Part shown: one piece after another, positions 52,563 to 61,274 of the stretch
Layout of the letters: each line of letters starts with the position of its first letter
Numbering within the stretch: the first letter of the stretch is position 1
Origin: Asanoa iriomotensis
GTDB taxonomy: Bacteria > Actinomycetota > Actinomycetes > Mycobacteriales > Micromonosporaceae
Length of the DNA: 64,000 bases
Reading direction: 5' to 3'
Assembly (NCBI RefSeq): GCF_016862515.1
Contig: NZ_BONC01000028.1
Location: 1 to 64,000, forward strand
Notes under the pieces: model-generated
What the model was told of the DNA's origin: nothing
The model's input: the letters and a program-made list of their open reading frames with translations, nothing else
The model's database searches: none
Made by a program: the position numbers and the translations under genes

Positions 52563-53564
52563 TCAGGTCATGAGGAAGTCGTGCGGGTGTGCGTCGCGCA
52601 CGCGGGTGAGCAGGTCCGGGCCGATGACGATGCCGCCTTCGGCCAGCGCGTCGAGCACGACGCCGCTCAGCGGCGACGCGTCGGCGACGACGACCGCTGC
52701 GGCGGGCGCGACCCGACTCAGCTCGCCGGTGAGCGCGTCGCGCATCGCCGGGTGCTCCGACGTGGCGACCGACCCGTTCAGCAGCACCGGCAGCTCGCCG
52801 GAGGCGAGGTCGACGCCGACGCGCCGGGCGCACCACTGCGCGTACCGGACGAACGCCTCCGCCTGGGCGGTGACGATGTCCCGGGCGACCGTGTCGCCGG
52901 CGTCGGCAGCGGCGAGCACGACCCGCGAGGCCTGCCACAGGTCGGTCGCGGGCCGCGCGCCGAACCTCCGGGTGAAGTCATGGCGCAGGTGCCAGGCGTC
53001 CGGGACGCCGTACAGCGTGCAGAGCGCCTCGACCAGGGCCGTTTCGGGACCGATTCCCATCCAGGCCTGACACACCGCCTTGAGGGCGGCGTTGCCGAGC
53101 CCGCTGCCACCGAGGTGGTCGAACACGAAGAAGCCGGAGCATTCCTCGCGCCCGTCCTTCGCCCGGGCGGCGACGGCGGGACCGGTGCCGACGGCGATCG
53201 ACACGGCGACGCCCGATCCGTCGACCAGGCGCAGCGACGCGAACGCGTCGTTCTTGACGCTCCAGCGGCCCATGTCGCCCAGCCGTGCGCGGACCTGCTC
53301 GTCCCAGAACTCCGCGTCCTCGGGATAGTCGACGCCGGCGATCCGGAAGGCCGCCGAGACGACCTCGCCGGATGCGATTCCGGCGCTGGTCAGGGCGACC
53401 TCGACGGCGCCGAACACGGCCTCGATCGCGTCGGGAACGCTCGGGGCCCCGTAGATGTCGCCGTTCCCGCCCCGGCCGCGGCCCAGGACGGTGCCCTCGG
53501 CGTCGGTGACGAGGGCGACCGTCTTGGAGTTTCCGGCGTCCACCGCCAGGTAGGCGCGCTTCAC
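52563..53564 (-). CDS. BadF/BcrA-type sugar kinase (GlcNAc or glucosamine kinase)
   Basis: 333 residues, ASKHA (actin-like ATPase) fold: YLAVDAGNSKTVALVTDAEG is the phosphate-1 loop, VSIAVGTGPAVAARAKDG and FDHLGGSGLGNAALKAV follow GlcNAc-kinase-like members, and VLLNGSVAT the adenosine motif. With the NagB-like deaminase two genes upstream, phosphorylation of glucosamine or GlcNAc at O6 is the likely role. GTG 53564 overlaps the GH4 stop (GTGA), giving coupling. Confidence 0.82.
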   Translation of the reverse strand: MKRAYLAVDAGNSKTVALVTDAEGTVLGRGRGGNGDIYGAPSVPDAIEAVFGAVEVALTSAGIASGEVVSAAFRIAGVDYPEDAEFWDEQVRARLGDMGRWSVKNDAFASLRLVDGSGVAVSIAVGTGPAVAARAKDGREECSGFFVFDHLGGSGLGNAALKAVCQAWMGIGPETALVEALCTLYGVPDAWHLRHDFTRRFGARPATDLWQASRVVLAAADAGDTVARDIVTAQAEAFVRYAQWCARRVGVDLASGELPVLLNGSVATSEHPAMRDALTGELSRVAPAAAVVVADASPLSGVVLDALAEGGIVIGPDLLTRVRDAHPHDFLMT

Positions 53565-54862
53565 TTGAGCAGACGCTCGGGAAGGTAGGCGCGGTGCGCG
53601 TACGCCATCTCGTCGTACAGCTCCTCGGCGACGGCGAGCGTGGGCACCATCGGGTTGGCGGCCAGCGCGCGGATCCCGTCGGCCCGGGTGCCCTTCCACG
53701 CGGCCTCGGCGGCGAGGTACTGGAACTCGGCGAGCTGCTGTACGAGACCGCGGACCGCGTGCGGGAGGGGCTTCTGCGGCAGCGGGCGGACGCCCCGCCC
53801 GTCGACGGTGCACCACATCTCGACGACGACGTCCTCGTCGAACCCGGGCAGCGCGCCGCCGACGTTCGGCAGGTTGACCGGCAGGCGGGCGCTCTTGTCG
53901 TTGTAGTAGGCGCTCATCACGTCGATCGCCAGCTCGAGCTCGTGGATGCCGCCCCGGGAGCGGGCCGGATCCAGCTCGGGGACGTCGACGCGCATCTGCT
54001 CCTCGTAGTGCTGCCAGTACCCGGGCAGCGCGGCGAGCAGGTCCTCGGCGCGGGTGGTGCGGGCACCCTGGAGCTCCCGGAGCACCTCCTCGCGGAAGTA
54101 GTAGTACTGGAAGTAGTCGCTGGGCACCGACCGCATGGTTGTCGCCAGACGCAGCATCCGCTTGGCGTGGACGGACAGCGACGGGTCGTCCTTGCGTGCC
54201 TCCCACGCGTCGTCGAGCAACGGCATCAGATCCTGGCCCTCGTACGTGTGCTCGTAGGACCAGCAGTTGTGGTTGACGCCGGCCATGACCACGTCGGCCT
54301 TCTCGGGGTCGAGGCCGGCCGCCGTCAGCACGGTCTTCGGGAACACGATCGGGCCCTCGCACATCGACCAGATCGTGCGGTCGGTGAACCGGGTGACCGC
54401 CTGGGAGACGATGTTCACCGGATTCGTGTAGTTGAAGATCACCGCGTTCGGCGCGACCGCGTCCAGGTCGCGGATGATGTCCTCGTAGATGTGGATCGAG
54501 CGCAGGGACATGAAGAACCCGCCCGGTCCCTGCGTCTCCTGGCCGATGACACCGTGCTTGAGCGGGATGCGCTCGTCGAGTGCGCGCGCGGCGAAGTCGC
54601 CCGGACGGAAGCTGGCGAGGACCGCGTCGGCGTCGGTCAGCGCGGCGCGCCGGTCGGTGGTCGACGTGATGGTGATGTCGAGGCCCTGCGCCCGTGCGAT
54701 TTTCCGGGCGATCGTCTCCACGGCGTGCAGCCGGTCCGGGTTCACGTCCTGGATGACGATCTCGGAGCCGTCGAACTCCTTGCCGTGCGACAGGATGGAC
54801 GCCATGGTCCCCGCGCCGCGGGACGACCCGCCGCCGATGTAGACGAGCTTGATGGCTGCCAT
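53561..54862 (-). CDS. GH4-family glycosidase
   Basis: 433 residues. NAD+/Mn2+-dependent glycosidase acting by oxidation-elimination: Rossmann start IKLVYIGGGSSRGAGTMASIL, GQETQGPGGFFMSLR, NYTNPVNIVSQAVTRF and metal ligands C168 (MCEGP) and H198 (GVNHNCW). The Cys motif is CEGP, not the usual CNxP of 6-phospho-glucosidases or CHxx of alpha-galactosidases/glucuronidases, so the substrate may differ. It would cleave an imported, possibly phosphorylated, glycoside ahead of the kinase and deaminase. AAGGAAC precedes ATG 54862. Confidence 0.88.
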   Translation of the reverse strand: MAAIKLVYIGGGSSRGAGTMASILSHGKEFDGSEIVIQDVNPDRLHAVETIARKIARAQGLDITITSTTDRRAALTDADAVLASFRPGDFAARALDERIPLKHGVIGQETQGPGGFFMSLRSIHIYEDIIRDLDAVAPNAVIFNYTNPVNIVSQAVTRFTDRTIWSMCEGPIVFPKTVLTAAGLDPEKADVVMAGVNHNCWSYEHTYEGQDLMPLLDDAWEARKDDPSLSVHAKRMLRLATTMRSVPSDYFQYYYFREEVLRELQGARTTRAEDLLAALPGYWQHYEEQMRVDVPELDPARSRGGIHELELAIDVMSAYYNDKSARLPVNLPNVGGALPGFDEDVVVEMWCTVDGRGVRPLPQKPLPHAVRGLVQQLAEFQYLAAEAAWKGTRADGIRALAANPMVPTLAVAEELYDEMAYAHRAYLPERLLK

Positions 54863-54886
54863 GTGATCAGTTCCTTCGGTCGTGGT

Positions 54887-55669
54887 TCAGCGGCCGGCGG
54901 CGGCGCGGTCGGCGATGAGCGTGGGGTTCTTGCACTCGATGACGACCGTGGCCGGCCAGTCCGGCTCGTAGGCCTCGGCGGCGGTGATGCGCGCGTACGC
55001 GTCGCGCTTGTGCTCACCGCACACGATCATGACCACCTCCCGGGAGCACGCGGCGATGGTGTCGACGCCGACGGTCACACCGTGCGTGGGCACCATGTCG
55101 AGGCGCGTGAACTCGGGGAAGGTCCCCATGTTGTCGCGCCTGGTCGCCTCGCCGAGCGGCGTGACGTGTGTGCGGGCGTTGCGCGCGGTGCCGGGCTGGT
55201 TGAACGCGATGTGCCCGTCCCCGGCGCCGGTGGCCAGCAGGAACAGGTCGATCCCGCCGGCCACGTCGATGGCCTGGTCGTAGCTCGCCGGGTCGGCCGG
55301 GTCCGGCATCCAGATCTCGGTCGGCGCCACCGTGCCGGCCTCGGCACAGGCCTGCGCGATCGGGCCGAGGATCTGACGCCGCGCGAACCCGAGGCACGAG
55401 TACGACAGGTCGGGGTCGACACGACGGAACGTGCCGTCCTCGCCGGCCACGACGTAGTCGTCCATCATCACGATGATCAGCCGCGACAGGTCGGCGCCGC
55501 GCGCGGCGTGGCGGGCGAGGGCCCGGTAGGTCGGCATCGCGGTGCGCCCGCTGGGGCAGCCGAGCAGGAATCGGCGATCACCGGTCGCGGCCAAGCGGTC
55601 GAGGATCGTCGCGGCGACCTCCTCGCCGACGGCGTCGGCGTCGGGCAGGACGATGGGGTGAACAGACAC
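54887..55669 (-). CDS. NagB-like glucosamine-6-phosphate deaminase
   Basis: 260 residues, NagB/6PGL fold. LGCPSGRTAMPTYRALA is the phosphate loop, MMDDYV holds the catalytic Asp, and LLATGAGDGHIAFNQPGTARNARTH the catalytic His region; AACSREVVMIVCGEHKRDAYARI is the C-terminal lid. It converts glucosamine 6-phosphate to fructose 6-phosphate and ammonia, linking the operon to glycolysis. GTG 55669 follows AAAGGTATGCC; an ATG five bases earlier is in another frame. No NagA deacetylase is in the operon. Confidence 0.85.
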   Translation of the reverse strand: MSVHPIVLPDADAVGEEVAATILDRLAATGDRRFLLGCPSGRTAMPTYRALARHAARGADLSRLIIVMMDDYVVAGEDGTFRRVDPDLSYSCLGFARRQILGPIAQACAEAGTVAPTEIWMPDPADPASYDQAIDVAGGIDLFLLATGAGDGHIAFNQPGTARNARTHVTPLGEATRRDNMGTFPEFTRLDMVPTHGVTVGVDTIAACSREVVMIVCGEHKRDAYARITAAEAYEPDWPATVVIECKNPTLIADRAAAGR

Positions 55670-55719
55670 GGCATACCTTTGGTTCTTCTCGGTGTGGTGG
55701 GACAGGCAGGCGGGCGGGT

Positions 55720-56532
55720 TCACTCCTTGATCGCGCCCGCGAGCATTCCGGAAATGAACTTGCGCTGGAAGACGACGTAGAGGACCAGCACCGGCGCGGC
55801 GACGATGAGGCCGCCCGCGGCCATCAGGTTGATCTGGGTGACGTAACGGCCCTGGAACACCCCGAGCGCGACGGTCGCCGTCTGGTTCGAGCCGTGCAGG
55901 AACACCAGCGACAGGAAGTAGTCGTTCCAGGTCCACATGAAGCTGAGCAGGATCAGCGTGTAGACGGCGGGCTTGGCCATGGGCGCGGCCATCGACCGCA
56001 GCATGCGCACCGGACCGGCGCCGTCCATCTCGGCCGACTCGAACGCCGAGCGCGGCAGCGCACGGAACGCGGCGCGCATCCAGAAGATGCCGAACGGCAC
56101 GCCCATGCCGAGATGGATGAGGATGATGCCCGGCAGGGTGTTGGTCAGTCCGAACGTACGGAACTGGTAGTAGAGCGGGACGATGATCGCCTCGAGGGAG
56201 ATCATCATGCCGAGCAGGACGATCGGGAACAGCACCTTGTCGCCCACGACGCCCAGCACGCCGAACGCGTAGCCGCCGAGCAGCGCGAGCAGCACCTGGC
56301 CCGCCACGACGCACACGGCGATGACGATGGAGATCGTGATCGCCCGCGCGAAGCCGGCGTCGTGCCATGCGGTGGCGAAGTTGCCCCACTGGAACTCGGA
56401 GACCTTGACCGGCCTGCCGGAGCGGTCGGGGCTGAGGGCGGCGACGACGAACGTCCCGACCGGGAAGAGCACGAGCAGCGCCATGACCGTCAGCACGACG
56501 TAGTTCACGATGCGTTCCGTCTTCGAGACCAC
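55720..56532 (-). CDS. Sugar ABC transporter permease (MalG type)
   Basis: 270 residues, six membrane helices, CUT1 family. The cytoplasmic EAA loop reads ESAEMDGAGPVRMLRSMAAPMAKPA and contacts the ATPase, which (as usual for CUT1 systems in actinobacteria) is not encoded here and is probably a shared MsiK-like protein. GTG 56532 lies 2 bases after the partner permease stop and follows GAGAGGGAC. Confidence 0.9.
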   Translation of the reverse strand: MVSKTERIVNYVVLTVMALLVLFPVGTFVVAALSPDRSGRPVKVSEFQWGNFATAWHDAGFARAITISIVIAVCVVAGQVLLALLGGYAFGVLGVVGDKVLFPIVLLGMMISLEAIIVPLYYQFRTFGLTNTLPGIILIHLGMGVPFGIFWMRAAFRALPRSAFESAEMDGAGPVRMLRSMAAPMAKPAVYTLILLSFMWTWNDYFLSLVFLHGSNQTATVALGVFQGRYVTQINLMAAGGLIVAAPVLVLYVVFQRKFISGMLAGAIKE

Positions 56533-56534
56533 GG

Positions 56535-57503
56535 TCAGTCCCTCTCCGAGACGCGGGTGATGACGACCGCGATGACGAGGCACAGGGCCGCCATCACCAC
56601 GCCGATCGCCGCCGCGAGTCCCACTTGCGGGTTCTGGAACGCGGCCTTGTAGAGCGCGACCGCGGGAGTGAGGGTCGACGTACCCGGACCACCGTGCGTC
56701 GTGATCCAGACGAGGTCGAACGTGCGCAGGGCGGCGGTGATCGTCAGCGTCAGCGCGACGGCCAGCTGGCCGCGCAGGCCCGGCAGCGTGACCGCGAAGA
56801 ACTCACGGACCGGGCCGGCGCCGTCGGTGCGCGCCGCGTCGTACAGCTCCGGCGAGATGGCCGACGTGCCGGAGATGAACAGCACCATGCAGAAGCCGAA
56901 GGTCACCCACGTGCCGATGAGGCCGAGCGCCGGCAACGCCCACGTGAAGTCGCCGAGCCAGGTCCGCGCGAGCGAGTCGAGCCCTACGGCGCGCAGCGCC
57001 GTGTTGAGCGGCCCGTCCGGCGCGTAGATCCGCTTGAAGACCAGCGCGATGACCACGGTCGTCATGACCTGCGGCAGGAAGAAGATCCAGCGGTAGACGG
57101 CCATGCCCGGCTGCTTCGTCCGCGTCAGCAGGGCCGCGGACAGCAGGCCGAGGACGATGGGCAGCAGCGCGAAGAAGCAGATCAGCACCAGCACGTGCCC
57201 GAGGGTCGAGCGCAGGACCGGGTCGGTGACGAACGACCGGTAGTTGTCGAACCCCGCCCAGGACGGCGTGCTCACCCCGTCCCACGTGTAGAAGGAGTAC
57301 TGAACCGACTGGCCCAGCGGAACGAGCACGACGAGCGCGTACACCGCGAGTGGGAGCGCGGCGAAGGCGAGGCCGACCCACCGCGTCCTGCGCCGCCTGG
57401 AGCGGCGCCGGACGGCGGTGGACGTGGCCGGGCGCGCGCCGTCGGTCGCGACCGGCGCACCGGTCGCGGAGCCGACGGAGGTCGAGCGCGCGGAGGTGGA
57501 CAC
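56535..57503 (-). CDS. Sugar ABC transporter permease (MalF type)
   Basis: 322 residues. A 40-residue Ser/Arg-rich cytoplasmic N-terminus precedes six helices (WVGLAFAALPLAVYALVVLVPLG first). The EAA loop is DAARTDGAGPVREFFAVTLPGLRGQL. Forms the channel with the next gene. GTG 57503 is 2 bases after the binding-protein stop, with GAGGCTGACC as ribosome-binding site, so the three transport genes are tightly coupled. Confidence 0.9.
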   Translation of the reverse strand: MSTSARSTSVGSATGAPVATDGARPATSTAVRRRSRRRRTRWVGLAFAALPLAVYALVVLVPLGQSVQYSFYTWDGVSTPSWAGFDNYRSFVTDPVLRSTLGHVLVLICFFALLPIVLGLLSAALLTRTKQPGMAVYRWIFFLPQVMTTVVIALVFKRIYAPDGPLNTALRAVGLDSLARTWLGDFTWALPALGLIGTWVTFGFCMVLFISGTSAISPELYDAARTDGAGPVREFFAVTLPGLRGQLAVALTLTITAALRTFDLVWITTHGGPGTSTLTPAVALYKAAFQNPQVGLAAAIGVVMAALCLVIAVVITRVSERD

Positions 57504-57505
57504 GG

Positions 57506-58852
57506 TCAGCCTCGCCCGGCCAGGAAGGCGTCCCGGTCCTTGTCGACGGCCGCGGTGAACTTGTCGGCCGTCAGCTTGCCGGCCAACACGAGCTGGAGGT
57601 TCTGGCCGAGGGTGTCGAGCATCGTCGGGCTGGACCAGTCGAAGTACGGCACGTAGCCGTCGTCCGAGTCGAGGGTCGCCGCGGCCGCCGACTCGTCGGT
57701 CAGGCTGAGCGACTGGGCCGGAACCTTGACGTCCGGGGACATCGCGGGGACGAGGCCGTGGTCGGCGGCCGCCTGGCCGGCTTCCGGCGACATGAGGTAG
57801 TCGAGGAACGCCGCGGCGACATCCGGGTGCTTGCTCTTGGCCGAGATCACCATCGCGCCCGGTGCGGCGCCCACGCCGACCGTCCCGCTGCCGGACTGCT
57901 GCGGAAGCTGCACGTAGCCGAAGTGACCCTGCTGCTGCGCGCTCAGGCCCAGCGAGCCCGTGTACTCCCAGCGGAACACGCCCTTGCCGCCGACGTAGTT
58001 GGCGACCGCCGTCTGGTAGTCGATGCCTTCGAAATGAGGCGGGAAGTACCCGGCATCGGCCCATTTCTTGGTGAGCGCGATGGCGTCGGTCATGGCGACA
58101 TCGGTGGCTTTCACCGACGGGTCACCATAGATGTAGTCGTTGACCTTCTTCTTGTCGGCGAGAAGTGCCTGCACCCCCAGGAGCACCGTCGTCGAGCTGT
58201 CGAGGCTGCCGTACTCGAACGGCACCTCACCCGCGGCCTTGGCCTTCGCGGCGGCGGCCTCGAGGTCGGCGAGGGTGCGGGGCGGGTCGATGCCGAGGGA
58301 CTTGAGCTTGTCGGCGTTGTAGTAGAGACCGATCAGCGACGTACGCGCCATCGGCGTCGAGAACCACGAACCCGAGCCCATCGTCGTGAAGTCGGTGGTG
58401 AACCTGTTCTGCCGCGCGATCGTGGTCGGGACCTCCGTGTCCCAGCCGTACGCCTTCGCGTACGCGTCGAGGTTGAGCACCAGACCGCCCTTGGCCAGGG
58501 TGCCGAGCGACTGCCAGCCGTTGTTCGCGGTCGCGATGTCGGGGCCGCCGTCGTCCTGCAGTTGGAGATTGAGGGTGGAGTTGAGCTGCCCCCAGTCCTC
58601 TGTCGTGGCCTGGATCTTGACGTTCGGGTACTTCTTCTCGAAGTTGCCGACCACCTGCTTGATCCACTCGCCCTCGGCACCGCCCCAGAAGTTCGTGAGC
58701 TTGAGGGTCACGTCGCCGGCCGCGGCGACGTCGGTGGAGACGGTTGCCGGGGTGTCGTTCTTGTCCGCGCTGCCGCCACCCGGTGCGCACGCACCCAGAC
58801 TCAGCGCGACCGCCGCGGCGACCGCGGCGGCGGTTCTCCTATGAACGCTCAT
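57506..58852 (-). CDS. Sugar ABC transporter substrate-binding lipoprotein
   Basis: 448 residues. Lipoprotein signal MSVHRRTAAAVAAAVALSLGAC with lipobox LGAC, then a family 1 solute-binding fold (VTLKLTNFWGGAEGEWIKQVVGNFEKKYPNVKIQ; WSSPTMLDTLGQNLQLVLAGKLT at the end). Captures an oligosaccharide outside the membrane for the two permeases. ATG 58852 follows CGGAGTGAAG. It is the first gene of the operon, and its promoter region is packed with GntR-type half-sites. Confidence 0.9.
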   Translation of the reverse strand: MSVHRRTAAAVAAAVALSLGACAPGGGSADKNDTPATVSTDVAAAGDVTLKLTNFWGGAEGEWIKQVVGNFEKKYPNVKIQATTEDWGQLNSTLNLQLQDDGGPDIATANNGWQSLGTLAKGGLVLNLDAYAKAYGWDTEVPTTIARQNRFTTDFTTMGSGSWFSTPMARTSLIGLYYNADKLKSLGIDPPRTLADLEAAAAKAKAAGEVPFEYGSLDSSTTVLLGVQALLADKKKVNDYIYGDPSVKATDVAMTDAIALTKKWADAGYFPPHFEGIDYQTAVANYVGGKGVFRWEYTGSLGLSAQQQGHFGYVQLPQQSGSGTVGVGAAPGAMVISAKSKHPDVAAAFLDYLMSPEAGQAAADHGLVPAMSPDVKVPAQSLSLTDESAAAATLDSDDGYVPYFDWSSPTMLDTLGQNLQLVLAGKLTADKFTAAVDKDRDAFLAGRG

Positions 58853-58938
58853 CTTCACTCCGTTGGCTCCCTGGGCCGCATCCGGGAAGCGGACGTACAT
58901 CCCCTCATGGCCCGTGCTCCGGACCCTAAACGGTGAAA

Positions 58939-59000
58939 TACCAGTTAGTCCAGTGTTAGACCAGAGTTCCACTCTGGTCTGTCCGGCGCAGCAACTGGTA
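58939..59000. promoter_or_regulatory. Cluster of ACCAG/CTGGT operator half-sites
   Basis: Perfect inverted repeat AGACCAGAGT-TCC-ACTCTGGTCT at 58958-58980, flanked by CCAG copies at 58941 and 58950 and by the outer pair TACCAGTT (58939) / AACTGGTA (58993). The half TGGTCTA equals the half-site of DasR-type (HutC/GntR) operators. It covers both divergent promoters, so the GntR protein at 59012 should bind here. Confidence 0.7.
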
Positions 59001-59004
59001 CGCT
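58999..59004 (+). promoter_or_regulatory. -10 hexamer of GntR gene (leaderless)
   Basis: TACGCT, 7 bases before GTG 59012, and overlapping the last operator half-site, which predicts autoregulation. Confidence 0.5.
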
Positions 59005-59011
59005 CCTCGGC

Positions 59012-59731
59012 GTGACGACTGTGACCGCTTCGACACAGGCCTACGCACAGCTGGCCGGCGATCTCACCGTCGGCCGCTACGCTCCCGGCTCCCGGCTGCC
59101 CGGCGAGCGCGACCTCGCAGCTGCGCTCGGCGTCAGCCGGGCGACGCTACGCCTGGCGCTCAGCCGTCTCGAATCGGAGGGCGCCCTGCAGCGCTCCGCG
59201 CAGCGCGGCTGGTTCGTCCCGACCCAGCTGCTCGGCGAGCCCCCCAGCACCCTGCAGTCCTTCACCGAGATGGCCCGATCCAGGGGCCTGCGCCCCACAG
59301 CGCGCGTCATTCGCCAGGAGGTCCGGCCCGCCGGCATGGACGAGGCCGCCAAGCTGCGCATCGCGCCGGCCGCGCCGGTCATCGAGATCGACCGCCTCCG
59401 CGGCATGGACGGCACCCCGGTCTGTTACGACGTCGTGATCCTTCCCGAGAGCCGCGCCGCCGCCCTGGCCACCGCCGACCTCACCGACGCGTCGCTCTAC
59501 GACGAGTTGCGCCGGCGCTGCGGAGTCGAGGTCCACCGCAGCGCGTACACCCTCATGGCCGAAAGCGCCGACGCCGAGTTGGCCCGGCTCCTGGGGATAT
59601 CCGCCGGAGCACCCGTCCTGGTCGGCGACGAAGTCGCCTACACGTCCGACGGCACACCCGTTCTCATCGGCCACAACAAGTACCGCGGCGACGCGTACCG
59701 CTTCGAGGCGGACCTGTTCCGCCGCGTCTGA
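59012..59731 (+). CDS. GntR/HutC-family regulator with UTRA domain
   Basis: 239 residues. N-terminal winged helix (PGSRLPGERDLAAALGVSRATLRLALSRLESEGAL) and C-terminal UTRA effector domain (from about residue 85; IEIDRLRGMDGTPVCYDVVILP, ending TPVLIGHNKYRGDAYRFEADLF). This subfamily includes DasR/NagR, which bind amino-sugar phosphates. Divergent from the sugar operon and facing an operator cluster, it most likely represses both until a sugar phosphate accumulates. Confidence 0.9.
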   Translation: MTTVTASTQAYAQLAGDLTVGRYAPGSRLPGERDLAAALGVSRATLRLALSRLESEGALQRSAQRGWFVPTQLLGEPPSTLQSFTEMARSRGLRPTARVIRQEVRPAGMDEAAKLRIAPAAPVIEIDRLRGMDGTPVCYDVVILPESRAAALATADLTDASLYDELRRRCGVEVHRSAYTLMAESADAELARLLGISAGAPVLVGDEVAYTSDGTPVLIGHNKYRGDAYRFEADLFRRV

Positions 59732-59756
59732 AGGTGTCTCGCGATGTTCCCGCCAC

Positions 59757-59808
59757 GACCGCGATCGCCCTGAGTCGACCCGAGCAGGTCGATCAGGGCG
59801 TCGCGGTC
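59757..59808. terminator. Long hairpin between GntR and protease genes
   Basis: GACCGCGA-CGCCCTGA-TCGACC on the left (with two single-base bulges) pairs with GGTCGATCAGGGCGTCGCGGTC on the right, about 22 bp. Lies between convergent stops, so probably bidirectional. Confidence 0.65.
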
Positions 59809-59829
59809 CCGGCGCGCGCCGGGCGTCGA

Positions 59830-61116
59830 TCAGTAGTAGGGGTAGGTCCGCAGCGTCGCGCCGAAGTGGTTCAGAGCGAACTTGAGACCCTTGAAATGCA
59901 CCTTGTGGTAGCCGTCGTTCGCCCCGAACGGGCCCGCTTCGCAGGTGTCGACGGAGCTCTGGCCGGCGGAGATGATGCCGTACCCGAAGGCCGCGCCGGT
60001 CGACTGCGAGATCACCGGGCCGCCGCTGTCGCCGTGCGCGACCGCGCATGCCCCGTTCTTGGTCCGCTCGGCCTTGACCGTGACGTCCGACGGGCTCACG
60101 TAGTAGACCTTGACCGCGCAGTGTTCACCGCTGGTCGCACCGTTGACGCAGACGTAGTTTCCCACATAGTTGGTCTTCGCCGAGTTGATCGACCGGCCGT
60201 AGCTGGAGTTCCACGGCCCGGTGTACACGCGGCCCTGCACGTCGGAGTAGATCCAGATCAGCGCGATGTCCTGGTAGTCCCAGTCCCACCACACCTGGCC
60301 GATGGGGTTCTGCGGACCCGAGCTGGTGGTGATCTGCTCCCCCGGCGTGCCGCAGTGTCCGGCGGTGAGCATCCCGGGGTAGCCCTCGTTGTCGGTCACG
60401 GCGAAACCGGTCGTGCAGACCCAGCCGCCGGGCCGGCGGAACTGCGCGCCGCCCCAGTAGGGCGACGTGTCCTGCTGCCGGTAGAACGTCGAGGCGGTCG
60501 CCGACTCACCCTCGAGCGGCACCACCGGGCCCTCGCCGTATTTCATCGAGTACGTGGTGCGGGCGCCGCCCGGCAGCTGCGGCGCGCCGGCCGAGGCAGG
60601 ACCGGCCACCTCCACCGTGACCCCGCTGCCGTCGGCCTCGGGGTAGGCGTCGGAGACCAGCCCGGACGCGATCCAGCGCGCGGCCTCGGCGCGTAGCTCC
60701 TCGTCGGTGTAGTCGGCTTGATAGACGCGGACCGGCGCCGTCGCGCGACCGGTGTCGACCGCTCGGGCCACGGCGTCCGGGAGGGCGCCCTTCCAGTAGA
60801 GCCGCACGTCGTGCAGGGTCGGGTCGACGATCAGTCCGGCATACCCGGCGCCACCGGCGGCGATGATTCGGTCGGCGATGTCGTTGAGCCGGTTCTGCTC
60901 GTCGAACATCGCCTCCCAGGACGCGAACCCCGCCGGTAGGTCCTCTTTGGACACGGCCCCCGCGGCCGGCGGCTTGTCCGGCACCGGCCCCGGCGTGGCG
61001 ATGGGCGGCCGCTGAGGCCGGGGGTCGGGATCGTCTGCGGCCGCAGCGGGCGTGGCCCCGGCGACGATGGCCAGCGCCGCCGCCACGGTGAGGGCCAGTG
61101 GTGCTCTCATGCGCAT
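59830..61116 (-). CDS. Secreted S1-family (chymotrypsin-like) serine protease
   Basis: 428 residues. Signal peptide 1-27 (cleavage after AAA), a Pro-rich linker, a propeptide-like region (about 60-190, FASWEAMFDEQNRLNDIADRII) and a trypsin-fold domain: His in LTAGHCG, Asp in DIALIWI, Ser in AHGDSGGPV. Several Cys pairs (VCTTG/GHCG, VCVN/EHCAV, GACAV/DTCEAG) fit disulphides of exported proteases. GGAGGAGAACGAG precedes ATG 61116. Divergent from an XRE-STAND regulator that may control it. Confidence 0.88.
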   Translation of the reverse strand: MRMRAPLALTVAAALAIVAGATPAAAADDPDPRPQRPPIATPGPVPDKPPAAGAVSKEDLPAGFASWEAMFDEQNRLNDIADRIIAAGGAGYAGLIVDPTLHDVRLYWKGALPDAVARAVDTGRATAPVRVYQADYTDEELRAEAARWIASGLVSDAYPEADGSGVTVEVAGPASAGAPQLPGGARTTYSMKYGEGPVVPLEGESATASTFYRQQDTSPYWGGAQFRRPGGWVCTTGFAVTDNEGYPGMLTAGHCGTPGEQITTSSGPQNPIGQVWWDWDYQDIALIWIYSDVQGRVYTGPWNSSYGRSINSAKTNYVGNYVCVNGATSGEHCAVKVYYVSPSDVTVKAERTKNGACAVAHGDSGGPVISQSTGAAFGYGIISAGQSSVDTCEAGPFGANDGYHKVHFKGLKFALNHFGATLRTYPYY

Positions 61117-61141
61117 CTCGTTCTCCTCCGAAGGTGTGGTC

Positions 61142-61153
61142 GGTGGATCCACC
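61142..61153. promoter_or_regulatory. Palindrome upstream of the protease
   Basis: GGTGGATCCACC, a perfect 12-bp palindrome 26 bases before the protease start; a possible repressor site. Confidence 0.4.
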
Positions 61154-61196
61154 GTGGGACCCGACCGGGTCGCGGCGGGCCGACGGAGGGCGGAGT

Positions 61197-61215
61197 TGCC
61201 GGTGAACTGCCGGTG
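61197..61215 (+). promoter_or_regulatory. Direct repeat TGCCGGTG
   Basis: TGCCGGTG at 61197 and 61208, one helical turn (11 bp) apart, in the divergent region between the protease and XRE-STAND genes. Spacing suits binding on one face of DNA by a dimer or by two monomers. Confidence 0.4.
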
Positions 61216-61274
61216 CGGTGTCGGGTAGCCGAAACTGCGCAGGCATCGACGGCCGGCGCTGCGAGGATGGCCCG

